Source of the DNA: JADKAV01 sp037046735
GTDB lineage: Bacteria; Actinomycetota; Actinomycetes; S36-B12; UBA10799
Length of the DNA: 64,000 nt
NCBI GenBank assembly: GCA_037046735.1
Contig: JBAOHC010000021.1
Span: 124,001-188,000 of the forward strand
Reading direction: 5' to 3'
The position numbers and the translations under genes are program-made. Shown piece by piece: positions 42,965 through 52,370 of the stretch; positions within the stretch are counted from its first letter, which is position 1, and the number at the start of each line of letters is the position of its first letter. The notes beneath the pieces are model-generated. The model made no database searches. It was given only the letters and a program-made list of their open reading frames with translations, and was not told where the DNA came from.

Positions 42965-43255
42965 ATGTTCACGTCCTTCCTGGGCGGATTGACGTTCTTC
43001 ACATTGGTGGTGGCACACGCGACCTTCTGCATCGTGGTGGTGTTTGCGGCCAGCGTCACCTGGTTCCTCCCGGCGGTCGTCTGGGACGAACCCGGCCAAC
43101 GGCTCAGGTCAGAGGATGGCCCCGGGACTGTAGTCGGCCGCTCGCGGATGCTCGGCAGCAAGAAGAGCCACCCGCTCAACCACCACACCCACCTGCGCCC
43201 GTGCCGCACCCGTGAACTCCAGCGGCTGCGCCATCAAGGCCTCCAAGTCGCCTAG
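42965..43255 (+). other. Possible small membrane ORF or permease remnant
   Basis: From ATG 42965 the frame encodes a hydrophobic segment containing LTFFTLVVAHATFCIVVVF, which resembles a membrane helix of PotC-like ABC permeases. The rest of the frame (to 43255) has ordinary low-quality composition and runs antisense into purB. No ribosome site is seen. It could be a permease fragment, a small membrane protein or chance; the rest of 42866-43108 shows nothing else. Confidence 0.2.
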
Positions 43256-44119
43256 ATCAAGGGGCAAGCGGTCATCGGCGGCGAGGCGCTGCAGGAGTCC
43301 CGGATCCTTACCCGTGGTACGCATGTCCAAGGCTGCGGCGACCGCGTTGTCCTTGATCACCTCGTGCGCGGTCTCTCGGCCCACCCCGCTGCGCACGGCG
43401 GCCATCAAGATCTTCGTGGTCGCCAGGAACGGCAGGTACTTGTGCAACTCGCGCTCCACGACGGCCTCGAAAACACCGAACTCATCGAGGACGGTGAGCA
43501 TGGTCTCGAGCATCCCGTCGATCGCGAAGAACGCGTCGGGAAGCATGACCCGGCGCACCACCGAGCAGTACACGTCCCCCTCGTTCCACTGCGAGCCCGC
43601 GAGGTCTGAGGCCATCGTCTGGTACCCGCGCAGGAGCACCATGAAGCCGTTGACCCGCTCGCACGAGCGCGTGTTCATCTTGTGCGGCATCGCGCTCGAT
43701 CCCACTTGGCCCTGCTGGAAACCCTCTGTGACCAGGTCATGACCGGCCATCAGCCGGATCGTTGTGGCCAGACTCGACGGTCCGGCTGCCACCTGTAGCA
43801 ACGCCGAGAGCACCTCATAGTCAAAACTGCGCGGGTAGATCTGCCCGACACTGGTGAGAACCCGTTCAAAGCCCAGATGCCCGGCCACGCGCCGCTCCAG
43901 CTGCGCCAGCGCCTCGGGCGACCCCAACAGATCGAGCATGTCCTGAGCAGTGCCCACTGGCCCCTTGATCCCGCGAAGCGGGTAGTCCTCCAGCAGGTGC
44001 TGCAACCGCTCGTAGGCGATCAGAACCTCATCGGCGGCCGTGGCGAACCGCTTGCCCAGCGTCGTGGTCTGAGCGGCGACATTGTGCGATCGGCCGGTCA
44101 GTGCGACCTCGTTGTACTG
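43109..44119 (-). pseudogene. purB: Adenylosuccinate lyase, 3' part (about 340 residues) after frameshift
   Basis: This part encodes the bulk of PurB, from QYNEVALTGRSHNVAAQ onward, including the mobile-loop signature GSSAMPHKMNTRSCERVNG. The enzyme splits adenylosuccinate and SAICAR, both needed for purine synthesis. It is out of frame with the N-terminal part (44121-44522). Removing a single base near 44118-44130 gives an uninterrupted LGHLAG-QYNEVALTGRSHN, matching the normal PurB length and pattern. Since PurB serves two pathway steps, a sequencing or assembly error is as likely as true loss; a programmed +1 shift is less likely. Confidence 0.85.
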
Positions 44120-44120
44120 C

Positions 44121-44522
44121 GCCGGCGAGATGCCCGAGTCGTGCCAGCAGGGCAACGGTCTTGTCACGCACCAGCAGCAGGGACTGCCGGATCTGCATCT
44201 GCTCCACGTTCTCGGTGAGGTCGCGGCTGGTCATGCCCTTGTGGATCTGTTCGTGGCCGGCCAACGCGCTGAACTCGTCGATGCGCGCCTTGACGTCGTG
44301 GCGGCTGATGCGCTCGCGCGCAGCGATGGAATCCAGGTCCACCTGATCGATGACCGCCCGGTAGTCGGCCAGCGCATCTGCGGGAACCTCCACCCCGAGG
44401 TCCGCCTGAGCCTGCAGCACGGCCAGCCACAGTTCCCGCTCAGCCACGATCTTGTTCTGCGCTGACCAGATGTGCTGCATCTGCGGGGACGCGTAGCGGT
44501 TCGCCAGGACGTTGGGGATCAT
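44121..44522 (-). pseudogene. purB: Adenylosuccinate lyase, 5' part before frameshift
   Basis: This part starts MIPNVLANRYASPQMQHIWSAQNK and carries the PurB N-terminal domain to LLLVRDKTVALLARLGHLAG, including the motif IHKGMTSRDLTENVEQMQI with its catalytic-region residues. The original frame then reads nonsense to a stop at 44028. ATG 44522 overlaps the purD stop (ATGA), so purD-purB is a coupled pair. See the 3' part for the reconstruction. Confidence 0.85.
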
Positions 44523-45775
44523 CGATCGGCCTTCCGGTGAGGGTGCTGGCTTGGCACGTTCTGCGCGATGTCGGTGCGGTAGTGCCCACCGGGCAGGTCG
44601 ATGGTGCTCAGCACCGCGTACGCCTGCTCCCGCGCTTGGCTCAGGGTCTGCCCCGTGGCCACCACGTTGAGCACCCGGCCACCCGCGGACACGATCTGAG
44701 CGTCTCGCAGGGCCGTTCCGGCATGCAGCACCCCCGGGTGGTCGGCGCCCGTGATCACATCACCGGTACGCGGCGACTGCGGGTATCCGTGGGCAGCCAG
44801 CACAACTGTCACAGCGGCCCCCTCCCGCCACTGCAGGGCTGGGTGCTCACCGAGGCGACCCGTGGCCGCGGCCAGCAGGAGACCGGCCAGCGGCGTCTCC
44901 AACAGCGCGAGCACCGCTTGCGTCTCAGGATCGCCGAAGCGCGCGTTGAACTCGACCACCTTGGGTCCTGAGCCGGTCAGCGCCAGCCCTACGTAGAGCA
45001 CCCCCACGTAGGGGGTTCCGCGGCGGGCCATTTCAGCTATCGCTGGCCTGGCCACATGGTCCACGGTCCACTGCGCCAGATCGGGATCGGCCCACGGCAG
45101 CGGGCAGTAGGCGCCCATGCCGCCTGTATTGGGCCCGGTGTCGCCCTCGCCGACGCGTTTGAAGTCCTGGGCGGGCAACAACGCCACCACATCTGTGCCG
45201 TCACAGATGCAGAACACGCTGGCCTCCGGGCCGTCCAGGTACTCCTCGATCACCACCTGGCCGCCCTTGCCGAAGATCGCGTCGGCGTGCGCCATCGCGA
45301 GATCACGGTTCTCGGTGACCACGACCCCCTTGCCCGCCGCGAGACCGTCGTCCTTGACCACATACGGAGGTCCGAAGCCGTCCAGCGCTGCTGCCAACTC
45401 GTGGGGGCTGCGCAGAGTCCGCGCGGCCGCCGTTGGGATCCCGGCCGCCAGCATCACCTGCTTGGCGAAGTCCTTGCTGCCTTCCAGCTGGGCGGCCGCG
45501 GCGGAAGGGCCGAACACCGGAACTCGCAACGGCGCGATCGCGTCCGCGGCCCCAGCGACCAGCGGCGCCTCCGGACCAATCACGACCAGGTCGAAGCCTG
45601 CGGCCAGACCGGCCACCGCTGCAGCGTCACCGACGTCGACCGGAACAGTGGTCACGACCCGTCCAATGCCAGCGTTGCCGGGGGCGGCCACCACCTCGCT
45701 CACGGCCGGGTCGGCCAACAGGGAAAGGACCAGAGCATGCTCCCGAGCACCGGAGCCGATCACCAATACGCGCAC
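44519..45775 (-). CDS. purD: Phosphoribosylamine-glycine ligase
   Basis: The 418-residue ATP-grasp enzyme makes GAR from phosphoribosylamine and glycine. Visible hallmarks are LVIGSGAREHALV at the start, VKDDGLAAGKGVVVTEN and FNARFGDPETQ with metal-binding residues. It precedes purB with a 4-base overlap. Confidence 0.96.
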   Translation of the reverse strand: MRVLVIGSGAREHALVLSLLADPAVSEVVAAPGNAGIGRVVTTVPVDVGDAAAVAGLAAGFDLVVIGPEAPLVAGAADAIAPLRVPVFGPSAAAAQLEGSKDFAKQVMLAAGIPTAAARTLRSPHELAAALDGFGPPYVVKDDGLAAGKGVVVTENRDLAMAHADAIFGKGGQVVIEEYLDGPEASVFCICDGTDVVALLPAQDFKRVGEGDTGPNTGGMGAYCPLPWADPDLAQWTVDHVARPAIAEMARRGTPYVGVLYVGLALTGSGPKVVEFNARFGDPETQAVLALLETPLAGLLLAAATGRLGEHPALQWREGAAVTVVLAAHGYPQSPRTGDVITGADHPGVLHAGTALRDAQIVSAGGRVLNVVATGQTLSQAREQAYAVLSTIDLPGGHYRTDIAQNVPSQHPHRKADR

Positions 45776-45820
45776 GCCTCCCAGGGTAGGCGCAGGCTCC
45801 TGTCCCCGGCGCCGCGCGGC

Positions 45821-47107
45821 TCAGTCCACGAGGTCGTGGATCTGGATCGTCTCCTTGCGGTCCTGCCCCACCCCGATGGCGGAGATCCGGCACTGTGACT
45901 GCTCCTCAAGGAACTGCACGTAGCTGCGGGCGGCAGCCGGAAGGTCAGAGAACTCGCGCGCCGCGCTGATGTCGTCGCTCCAGCCGGGCAAGTACTCATA
46001 CACCGGTGTGGCGCTGACGAAGTCGCGCTGGTTCATGGGGATGTCGTCGACACGCACCCCGTCCACCTCGTACGCCACGCAGACGGGGATCCGGTCGAAT
46101 CCGGTGAGCACATCGAGTTTGGTCAAGAAGATGTCGGTGAGACCGTTGATCCGGCTCGCATTGCGCGCGATCGGGCCGTCGAACCAGCCGCAGCGACGGT
46201 CACGGCCGGTGGTCACTCCCACCTCGCCACCCACCGAACGCAGCCGCTCGCCGTCGGCATCGAAGAGCTCCGTCGGGAACGGCCCGGCCCCCACCCGGGT
46301 GGTGTAGGCCTTCAGGATTCCCAGCACCCGGGAGATCCGCGTGGGTCCGATGCCACTGCCGGCGCAGGCGCCACCCGCGGTCGGGTTCGACGACGTGACG
46401 AAGGGGTAGGTGCCGTGATCGACATCGAGCAGTGTCCCCTGCGAACCCTCCAGCAGGATGTACTCGCCCTTGTCCAGCGCGGTATTCAGCAACAGGCCAG
46501 TGTCGGCCACATGCTGGGCGAACAGCGGGGCGTAGGACAGCAGTTCCTCGCAGACCAGATCAACGGCCAAGGGACGCCGGTTGTAGATCTTCAGCAGCAC
46601 CTGGTTGCGGGCGTGCAGCGCGCCTTCCACCTTGTCGCGCAGGCCGTCGGCGTCGAACAGGTCCTGCACCCGAATGCCGATGCGAGCGACCTTGTCCATA
46701 TAGGTCGGACCGATCCCGCGCCCGGTTGTGCCGATCTTCTTCTTGCCCGCGAAGCGCTCGGTGACCTTGTCCAGTTCGACGTGGTAGGGAGCGATCAGGT
46801 GGGCGTTGCTGCTGATGACCAGCCGAGAGGTGTCGATGCCACGCTCTTGCAGTCCGGTCATCTCCCGCTGCAGGACCGCCGGATCGATCACGACGCCGTT
46901 GGCGATCACGGGGGTGCAGGTGGGGGTCAGGATGCCCGAGGGCAACAGGTGCAGTGCGTACTTGTCCTGACCGATCACCACGGTGTGGCCAGCGTTGTTT
47001 CCCCCCTGGTAACGGACCACGTAGTCGACGCGCTCCCCGAGGATGTCGGTCGCCTTGCCTTTGCCCTCGTCGCCCCATTGAGCGCCGACAAGCACGATTG
47101 CGGGCAT
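45821..47107 (-). CDS. purA: Adenylosuccinate synthetase
   Basis: The 428-residue enzyme makes adenylosuccinate from IMP, aspartate and GTP. Residues 8-18 GAQWGDEGKGK are the P-loop with the catalytic Asp, and NNAGHTV gives the catalytic His. GGGAGG lies before ATG 47107. It is upstream of purD by 45 bases, so purA-purD-purB may be one operon. Confidence 0.97.
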   Translation of the reverse strand: MPAIVLVGAQWGDEGKGKATDILGERVDYVVRYQGGNNAGHTVVIGQDKYALHLLPSGILTPTCTPVIANGVVIDPAVLQREMTGLQERGIDTSRLVISSNAHLIAPYHVELDKVTERFAGKKKIGTTGRGIGPTYMDKVARIGIRVQDLFDADGLRDKVEGALHARNQVLLKIYNRRPLAVDLVCEELLSYAPLFAQHVADTGLLLNTALDKGEYILLEGSQGTLLDVDHGTYPFVTSSNPTAGGACAGSGIGPTRISRVLGILKAYTTRVGAGPFPTELFDADGERLRSVGGEVGVTTGRDRRCGWFDGPIARNASRINGLTDIFLTKLDVLTGFDRIPVCVAYEVDGVRVDDIPMNQRDFVSATPVYEYLPGWSDDISAAREFSDLPAAARSYVQFLEEQSQCRISAIGVGQDRKETIQIHDLVD

Positions 47108-47180
47108 GCTGGGTCCTCCCTATTGCCTGACCAGATTGCCTGACCAGAGCAACCTACCGCACGAACCGTCGCCGGGGACG

Positions 47181-48854
47181 TCAGCCGTGGGCGTCCTGCT
47201 GGTAGGCGGCCACCACCTCGTCGAAGTCCGCGAAGATCCGGTCCTGGGTGAAGTCCGCGGTGAGGCCCAGAGTCTTCATGCTGTGCAGCAGGGAGGGATC
47301 GGCGCCCATGATGCCGAAGTGCGCGGAATGGGCGTGGACATAGTCGATCAGACCCTTGACACTGATGGCCGCCGAATAGTCGATGTCGGTGACGCTCGAG
47401 CAGTCCAACACCAGCCATCGCACCGGGTCCGGCGCCGAGGAGAAGACCGCCTCGACGGCGTCGACGAAGCGGTTGGCGTTGGCGTAGAAGAGTTCGCTGT
47501 CGTACCTGAACACGATCAGCCCGGGCATCGTCTGGGCGCCTGGTTTGGCGCTGCCGAAGACTGGTGCGTCGGCGGCCTCTTTGATCACGAAGGACTTGGG
47601 GGTGTACTGGCGCTGGACCAGCCAGATGACACTCATCACGATCGCCAGAATGATGCCCTCCTCCACGCCGATCGCGCAGACCACCGCGGCCGTGACGATC
47701 GCGATGACTGCCTCACCACGGCGCTCCTGCCAGATCCGGCGCAGGCCCACGATGTCGACGAGGTCGATGCCGATGAGGAAGACGATGGCGCCCAGAACGG
47801 CCTTCGGCATGTCCGCGAGCAAGCTGGTCAGGAACAGCACCACGATGAGGACGACAGCGGACATGGTGATGTTGGCGACCTGCGTGCGGCCCTTGAGTTC
47901 GTCGAGAATCTGGGTCTTCGTGGGGCTGCCGTTGACCACGAACGTGCCGGACATCCCAGCCGCGAGGTTGGCGCCCGACAAACCGACGATGTCGCGGTTG
48001 ACATCGACCTTCTGCCCATGGCGCATGGCGAAGGACCGTGACGTGGCCGCTGACTGGGCGATGATGAGGATGAAACACGAGAAGGCCACCCCGACGCAGT
48101 CACCGAGGGCGGACATCTCGATGCCCTGCGGCCAGCCGAGGGGCGGGAAACCACCTTGTACCTCGCCCACCACGGCAACACCCTTGGCCGAGGCGTTGAT
48201 GGCTGCCGAGACGATGATGGACAGTACGACCGCGACGATGGCCCCTGGAACGACTGGCAGGAACTTCTTGAAACCGAGGATGATGATCAGCGTTCCTGCC
48301 GCGAAGGCCGCTGTGAGCCAGTCGATGGATCCCAGATTGGTGAGCAGGCTCCACTGCTGCTCCAGCCAGGAGCCGGTGCCCTTCGGGATCCCGAGCATGT
48401 CCGGCAGCTGACCGGTGAAGACCTGCACCCCGACACCGGTGAGGAAGCCGATGAGCACCGAGGCGCTGAGGAAGTCACCCAGGAATCCCAGCCGTGCGAC
48501 CCGGGCTATCAGCAGCATCGCAGCACAGAGGATCGCGATGAAGGAGGTGTACGCCAGCCACAGATCTGAGTAGGGGGTGAGCCCGGAGACCGTCATGCCG
48601 GCCAGCCCCGCCGCCAGGATGGCCGCGGTGGCGGAGTCGGCACCCACCACCAGCAGCCGCGACGATCCGAGCAACGCGAACAGCAGTGTCGGGAAGATGA
48701 CGGTGTACAGGCCGGTGACGATGGGGGTCTGCGCGATGCTGGTGTAACCCATGGTCTCCGGAATGGCGACCGCTGCCAAGGTCAAGCCGGCGACGATATC
48801 GGCCCGCAGCCATGGTTTCTGATACCCGCGCAGGGTGATCGGGACGAGGTTCAC
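47181..48854 (-). CDS. SulP family anion transporter with STAS domain
   Basis: The 557-residue protein has about 10-12 membrane helices with the SulP signature region GLTLAAVAIPETMGYTSIAQTP and a C-terminal STAS domain (about 445-557, VLDCSSVTDIDYSA). SulP transporters carry sulfate, bicarbonate or other anions; the substrate cannot be read. GTG 48854 (VNLVPITLRGYQKPW) is chosen. It lies near, but is not coupled to, purA. Confidence 0.9.
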   Translation of the reverse strand: MNLVPITLRGYQKPWLRADIVAGLTLAAVAIPETMGYTSIAQTPIVTGLYTVIFPTLLFALLGSSRLLVVGADSATAAILAAGLAGMTVSGLTPYSDLWLAYTSFIAILCAAMLLIARVARLGFLGDFLSASVLIGFLTGVGVQVFTGQLPDMLGIPKGTGSWLEQQWSLLTNLGSIDWLTAAFAAGTLIIILGFKKFLPVVPGAIVAVVLSIIVSAAINASAKGVAVVGEVQGGFPPLGWPQGIEMSALGDCVGVAFSCFILIIAQSAATSRSFAMRHGQKVDVNRDIVGLSGANLAAGMSGTFVVNGSPTKTQILDELKGRTQVANITMSAVVLIVVLFLTSLLADMPKAVLGAIVFLIGIDLVDIVGLRRIWQERRGEAVIAIVTAAVVCAIGVEEGIILAIVMSVIWLVQRQYTPKSFVIKEAADAPVFGSAKPGAQTMPGLIVFRYDSELFYANANRFVDAVEAVFSSAPDPVRWLVLDCSSVTDIDYSAAISVKGLIDYVHAHSAHFGIMGADPSLLHSMKTLGLTADFTQDRIFADFDEVVAAYQQDAHG

Positions 48855-48912
48855 GGGTGCGATTGAACCAGGGTGAGAAGGGCGAAGCCTCCCCCAGAGC
48901 GGAGGAAGATCG

Positions 48913-49311
48913 TCAGTGACGGCCTTCGGCGATGAACCGCCGGCCGCTGAGTTCTGTGGGTTCGATGACCACGTACCGATTCTTGGGTGCCGTGTTCCAG
49001 GGGAACAGCGGCAGTCCCTCCGCAGAGTCCATCTCATCGTCGTGGGTCAGCACGCGCCCCAGACCTGCCATGACCACCGACCAGGCTTCGTTGGAGTCCT
49101 CGTTGTACCCATCGATCTCGAACGCCACTTCGTGGTGGGCCATGACGGAGGCCAGCTTGCTGCCCTCCGCCGTCTTGAAGTAGATCTCGCCCTCATGGAC
49201 CACGTAGTTGATGGGGAAGATGTCAACCCGCCCCCCTACGACCGTCGCGAGCCGGCCGATCTGATTGGCCGCCAGCAATTCCCAGCACTGCTCATCGGAG
49301 AGAACATCCAT
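48913..49311 (-). CDS. Flavin split-barrel protein (pyridoxamine 5'-phosphate oxidase-like)
   Basis: The 132-residue protein has the split-barrel fold: CWELLAANQIGRLATVVGGRVDIFPINYVVHEGEIYFKTAEGSK and a C-terminal WNTAPKNRYVVIEPTELSGRRF. Actinobacterial relatives bind FMN, F420 or haem and reduce or sequester small molecules. ATG 49311 follows GGAAGG by 8 bases. It may be cotranscribed with the SulP gene, with a gap of 58 bases. Confidence 0.85.
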   Translation of the reverse strand: MDVLSDEQCWELLAANQIGRLATVVGGRVDIFPINYVVHEGEIYFKTAEGSKLASVMAHHEVAFEIDGYNEDSNEAWSVVMAGLGRVLTHDDEMDSAEGLPLFPWNTAPKNRYVVIEPTELSGRRFIAEGRH

Positions 49312-49475
49312 ACCCGCATCCTTCCACGACCCGGTCCTGCCGGGCAGGTTGATCGTCGGGTTTGCGCCGATGGGAAGAATTTTCAGGCGTGGTGGATAGC
49401 GCCTTCTGGTGGCACTGCTGTTCTTCGTGGCAATCATTGCTGCGAAGTGACGGCAGCGGTTGGAGACCGAACTGC

Positions 49476-49846
49476 GGACTATTCCGGGGTTGTTACCCCG
49501 AAACACGGACTATTCCGGGGTTGTTGCCCCGAGAGACCGCAGAAACGGCCAACGACGTCGGAAAAGTGGCCCGCCGAAGTCGGTCGGGAGGGTCCGTTTA
49601 CCCAGCGACGCAGGACACGACGAGCCTCAGCCCCACCACGGACTATTCCCGGGTTGTTGCCCCGAACCACGAACTATTCCGGGGTTGTTACCCCGAAACA
49701 CCGCGAGAACGGCCAACAACATCGGAAAAGTAACGGCCGAAGTCGGCCGAGGAGCGTCCGTTCACACCCGCGACGCAGCGAACCCCCAGGACACGACGAA
49801 CCTCACACCCACCACGGACTATTCCCGGGTTGTTGCCCCGAAACAC
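49476..49846. repeat. Cluster of five 31-bp hairpin repeats
   Basis: Five copies of a 31-base unit start at 49476, 49507, 49640, 49671 and 49816. Consensus GGACTATTCC, then (C/G)GGGTTGTT(A/G), then CCCCGAAACAC; each folds as TTC(C)GGGG, a six-base loop and CCCCGAA with one bulged base. Copies 1-2 and 3-4 are direct tandem pairs. After copies 2, 4 and 5 comes a conserved block with CGGCCAAC and CGGAAAAGT, and then variable sequence with CACGACGA, giving an approximately 150-164 base higher-order period. The 31-base step is not a multiple of three, so it is not a peptide repeat. The gap 49312-49987 holds no gene. Confidence 0.85.
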
Positions 49847-49947
49847 CGCAAGAAAGGCAAACGACCCGGGAAAAGTGGCCCCGAGGGCTGCGGCAAAGGA
49901 CCGCGGTCAAGCGGTCCTCTCGTCCGGCCGTCGCCGCGGACACGACA

Positions 49948-49977
49948 GATCCCCGGCCCCACCAGGGACCGGGGATC
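49948..49977 (-). terminator. Terminator hairpin after the aldolase gene
   Basis: GATCCCCGG (49948-49956) pairs perfectly with CCGGGGATC (49969-49977). On the minus strand it lies 11 bases past the aldolase stop codon. No T tract follows. Confidence 0.65.
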
Positions 49978-49987
49978 CGACGAGTCC

Positions 49988-51007
49988 TTAGGCCCTCGTC
50001 CCAGCGCTGCGCAGGTCGTTGCACGCCTCGACGACGCGGGCGGCCATGCCAGCCTCGGCTTGCTTGCCCCAGGCGCGCGGGTCGTACTGCTTCTTGTTGC
50101 CGACGTTGCCGTCGACCTTGAGCACACCGTCGTAGTTCTTGAACATCCAGTCGGCAACGGGCCGGCTGAAGGCGTACTGCGTGTCGGTGTCCACGTTCAT
50201 CTTCACGACGCCGTAGTCCAGCGCCTCCCGGATCTCGCTGAGCAGTGAGCCGGAACCGCCGTGGAATACCAGGTCGAACGGCTTGTCCACGCCGTACTGG
50301 GCACTGACCGCGTCCTGAATCTCCTTCAGAATGCTGGGCGTGAGCACCACATTGCCGGGCTTGTAGACGCCGTGCACGTTGCCGAACGTCGCGGCGACCA
50401 TGTACCGGCCGCGCTCGCCCAGACCCAGCTTGGCCGCCGTCGCCAGGCCATCCTCAGGGGTGCTGAACAGCTTGGCATCGTGCTTCGCCTCGATACCGTC
50501 CTCTTCACCGCCGACGACGCCGATCTCAAGCTCCATGATGATGTTGGCCTGGTGGCACTTGTCGAGCATCTCCTCGGCGATGTCGAGGTTCTCATCCAGG
50601 GGAATGGCTGAGCCATCCCACATGTGCGACTGGAACAGCGGCAGTTTGCCGGACTTCACGCGCTCGATCGAGATGTCGACCAGCGGCCGCATGAATCCAT
50701 CGAGCTTCTGCATCGGGCAGTGGTCGGTGTGCAGGGCCACGTTGACCGGGTACTTCTCCGCGGCGATGTAGGCGAACTCCGCCAACGCAACGGCACCGGT
50801 GACCATGTCCTTGACCATCTGGCCGGACGCGAACTCGGCGCCGCCCCAGGAGAACTGGATGATCCCGTCGCTCTCGGCCTCGGCGAAACCGCGCAGAGCC
50901 GCGATGATCGACTGCGAGGACGTGACGTTGATGGCGGGGTAGGCGAACTGACCGGCCTTGGCGCGGTCGAGCATGTCGGCATAAACCTCAGGCGTAGCAA
51001 TAGGCAT
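49988..51007 (-). CDS. fba: Fructose-bisphosphate aldolase, class II
   Basis: The 339-residue zinc enzyme cleaves or forms fructose 1,6-bisphosphate. NVALHTDHCPMQ contains the zinc His and neighbouring Asp, EIGVVGGEEDG and LVFHGGSGS are other class II signatures, with NVDTDTQYAFSR near the end. ATG 51007. It is divergent from the methyltransferase at 51079. Confidence 0.95.
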   Translation of the reverse strand: MPIATPEVYADMLDRAKAGQFAYPAINVTSSQSIIAALRGFAEAESDGIIQFSWGGAEFASGQMVKDMVTGAVALAEFAYIAAEKYPVNVALHTDHCPMQKLDGFMRPLVDISIERVKSGKLPLFQSHMWDGSAIPLDENLDIAEEMLDKCHQANIIMELEIGVVGGEEDGIEAKHDAKLFSTPEDGLATAAKLGLGERGRYMVAATFGNVHGVYKPGNVVLTPSILKEIQDAVSAQYGVDKPFDLVFHGGSGSLLSEIREALDYGVVKMNVDTDTQYAFSRPVADWMFKNYDGVLKVDGNVGNKKQYDPRAWGKQAEAGMAARVVEACNDLRSAGTRA

Positions 51008-51078
51008 GTTCCAACCGTACCCAGTGCCCGCGCGTTGGCGCGAGGGTCGGCCAGGGTGATCCTCATAGGCTGGCAGTC

Positions 51079-51669
51079 ATGACGGTCGGCCCCCATCCGC
51101 AACCCTGGCCTGACGACCCCCGTCTGGATCCGGAACTGTTGGCAGCGGGGGATACCCGCAATGTCGAAGACCGCTTCCGCTACTGGCGCCGGGAGGCGAT
51201 CATCGCGGAGTTGGACCGGTCCCGCCATCCCTTGCATGTGGCCATCGAGAATTTTCAGCACGACTTCAACATCGGGTCGGTGGTGCGCACCGCCAATGCC
51301 TTCAACGTCGCGGGCGTACACATCATCGGCAAACGGCGCTGGAATCGGCGCGGTGCGATGGTCACCGATCGTTACCAACACGTCGAACATCACCCGCTGC
51401 CCAGTGACCTGCTGACCTTGGGTCTGCCACTCATCGGCATCGACAACGTGCCCGGATCGGTGCCCCTGGAGGGGGCAGCGCTACCGCAGGCCTGCGTCAT
51501 GATCTTCGGCCAGGAAGGGCCGGGGCTGAGTCCGGAGTCCTTGGTACTGTGCCAGACCGTTCTGCACATCACCCAGTTCGGTTCCACCCGCTCGATCAAT
51601 GCTGGCGCCGCGGCCGCCATCGCGATGTGGAGCTGGGCACTGCAGTGGGCACCGCCAGATGGCGAGTGA
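51079..51669 (+). CDS. SpoU/TrmH-family RNA methyltransferase
   Basis: The 196-residue protein has the SPOUT motifs: NFQHDFNIGSVVRTANAFN (motif 1), FGQEGPGLS (motif 2) and QFGSTRSINAGAAAAIAMW (motif 3), forming the SAM-binding knot. It methylates the 2'-OH of tRNA or rRNA; the target is not readable. It converges with the DedA gene with three bases between the stops. Confidence 0.9.
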   Translation: MTVGPHPQPWPDDPRLDPELLAAGDTRNVEDRFRYWRREAIIAELDRSRHPLHVAIENFQHDFNIGSVVRTANAFNVAGVHIIGKRRWNRRGAMVTDRYQHVEHHPLPSDLLTLGLPLIGIDNVPGSVPLEGAALPQACVMIFGQEGPGLSPESLVLCQTVLHITQFGSTRSINAGAAAAIAMWSWALQWAPPDGE

Positions 51670-51672
51670 GGA

Positions 51673-52311
51673 TCAGGCCGCGGCCTGCTCCCGGCGATGC
51701 CGCACGTACTCGATGATGACAGGAATGACCGAGATGAAGACCACGGAAAGCAGGATGATCTCGATGTTGTTCTTCACGAACGGCACGTTGCCCAGCGCAT
51801 ATCCGAGGTAGGTCACGCCCGCCCCCCAGATCAGCCCCCCGATCGCGGAGTAGATCATGTAGACCTTGAAATCCATGCGCCCCACACCCGCCATGGCCGT
51901 GATGAACGTCCGCACGATCGGCACAAACCGGGCCAGCACGATGGCCCGGGGCCCATACCGCTCGAAGAACTCGTGGGTCTTGTCGACATACTCCTGACGG
52001 AAGAACCGCGAGTTGGGCCTGTTGAACAGCTTCGGTCCCACCTTGTAGCCGATCCAATATCCCGCGGCATTGCCCAGCACCGCTGCCAGCGCCAGCACTA
52101 GAGCCACCACCCAGATCGGGGTCTCGATGAAGTCCTGGGCCACGAACAATCCAGTGATGAACAGTAGGGAATCCCCGGGCAGGAAGAAGCCGATCAGCAG
52201 GCCGCACTCCGCGAAGATGATGAACGCCACACCGATCAGCGCCAGCGGCCCGAGCCAGGTCAAGATGTTCTCGGGATTCAGCGCCTCGAGCAGGGCCAGT
52301 GTGGAACTCAT
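51673..52311 (-). CDS. DedA family membrane protein
   Basis: The 212-residue protein has about five hydrophobic segments and the DedA signatures ECGLLIGFFLPGDSLLF and ARFVPIVRTFITAMAGVGRMDF. DedA proteins are implicated in lipid carrier flipping and membrane homeostasis. ATG 52311. It is divergent from pyrE. Confidence 0.92.
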   Translation of the reverse strand: MSSTLALLEALNPENILTWLGPLALIGVAFIIFAECGLLIGFFLPGDSLLFITGLFVAQDFIETPIWVVALVLALAAVLGNAAGYWIGYKVGPKLFNRPNSRFFRQEYVDKTHEFFERYGPRAIVLARFVPIVRTFITAMAGVGRMDFKVYMIYSAIGGLIWGAGVTYLGYALGNVPFVKNNIEIILLSVVFISVIPVIIEYVRHRREQAAA

Positions 52312-52370
52312 ACTTACGACGGTACCTGGCTCACATTCTTGCCCCCGCCACTGATCAGGAGGACTAAGGT

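Noticed and set aside
44464..44474. ACCAGATGTG similar to the arm of the 139-bp repeat
   Set aside because: It is within the conserved purB coding sequence and has no partner arms.
49476..49846. 31-bp repeats as a coding repeat (GNNPGIV on the minus strand)
   Set aside because: The step of 31 bases changes frame from copy to copy, so no protein repeat is kept.
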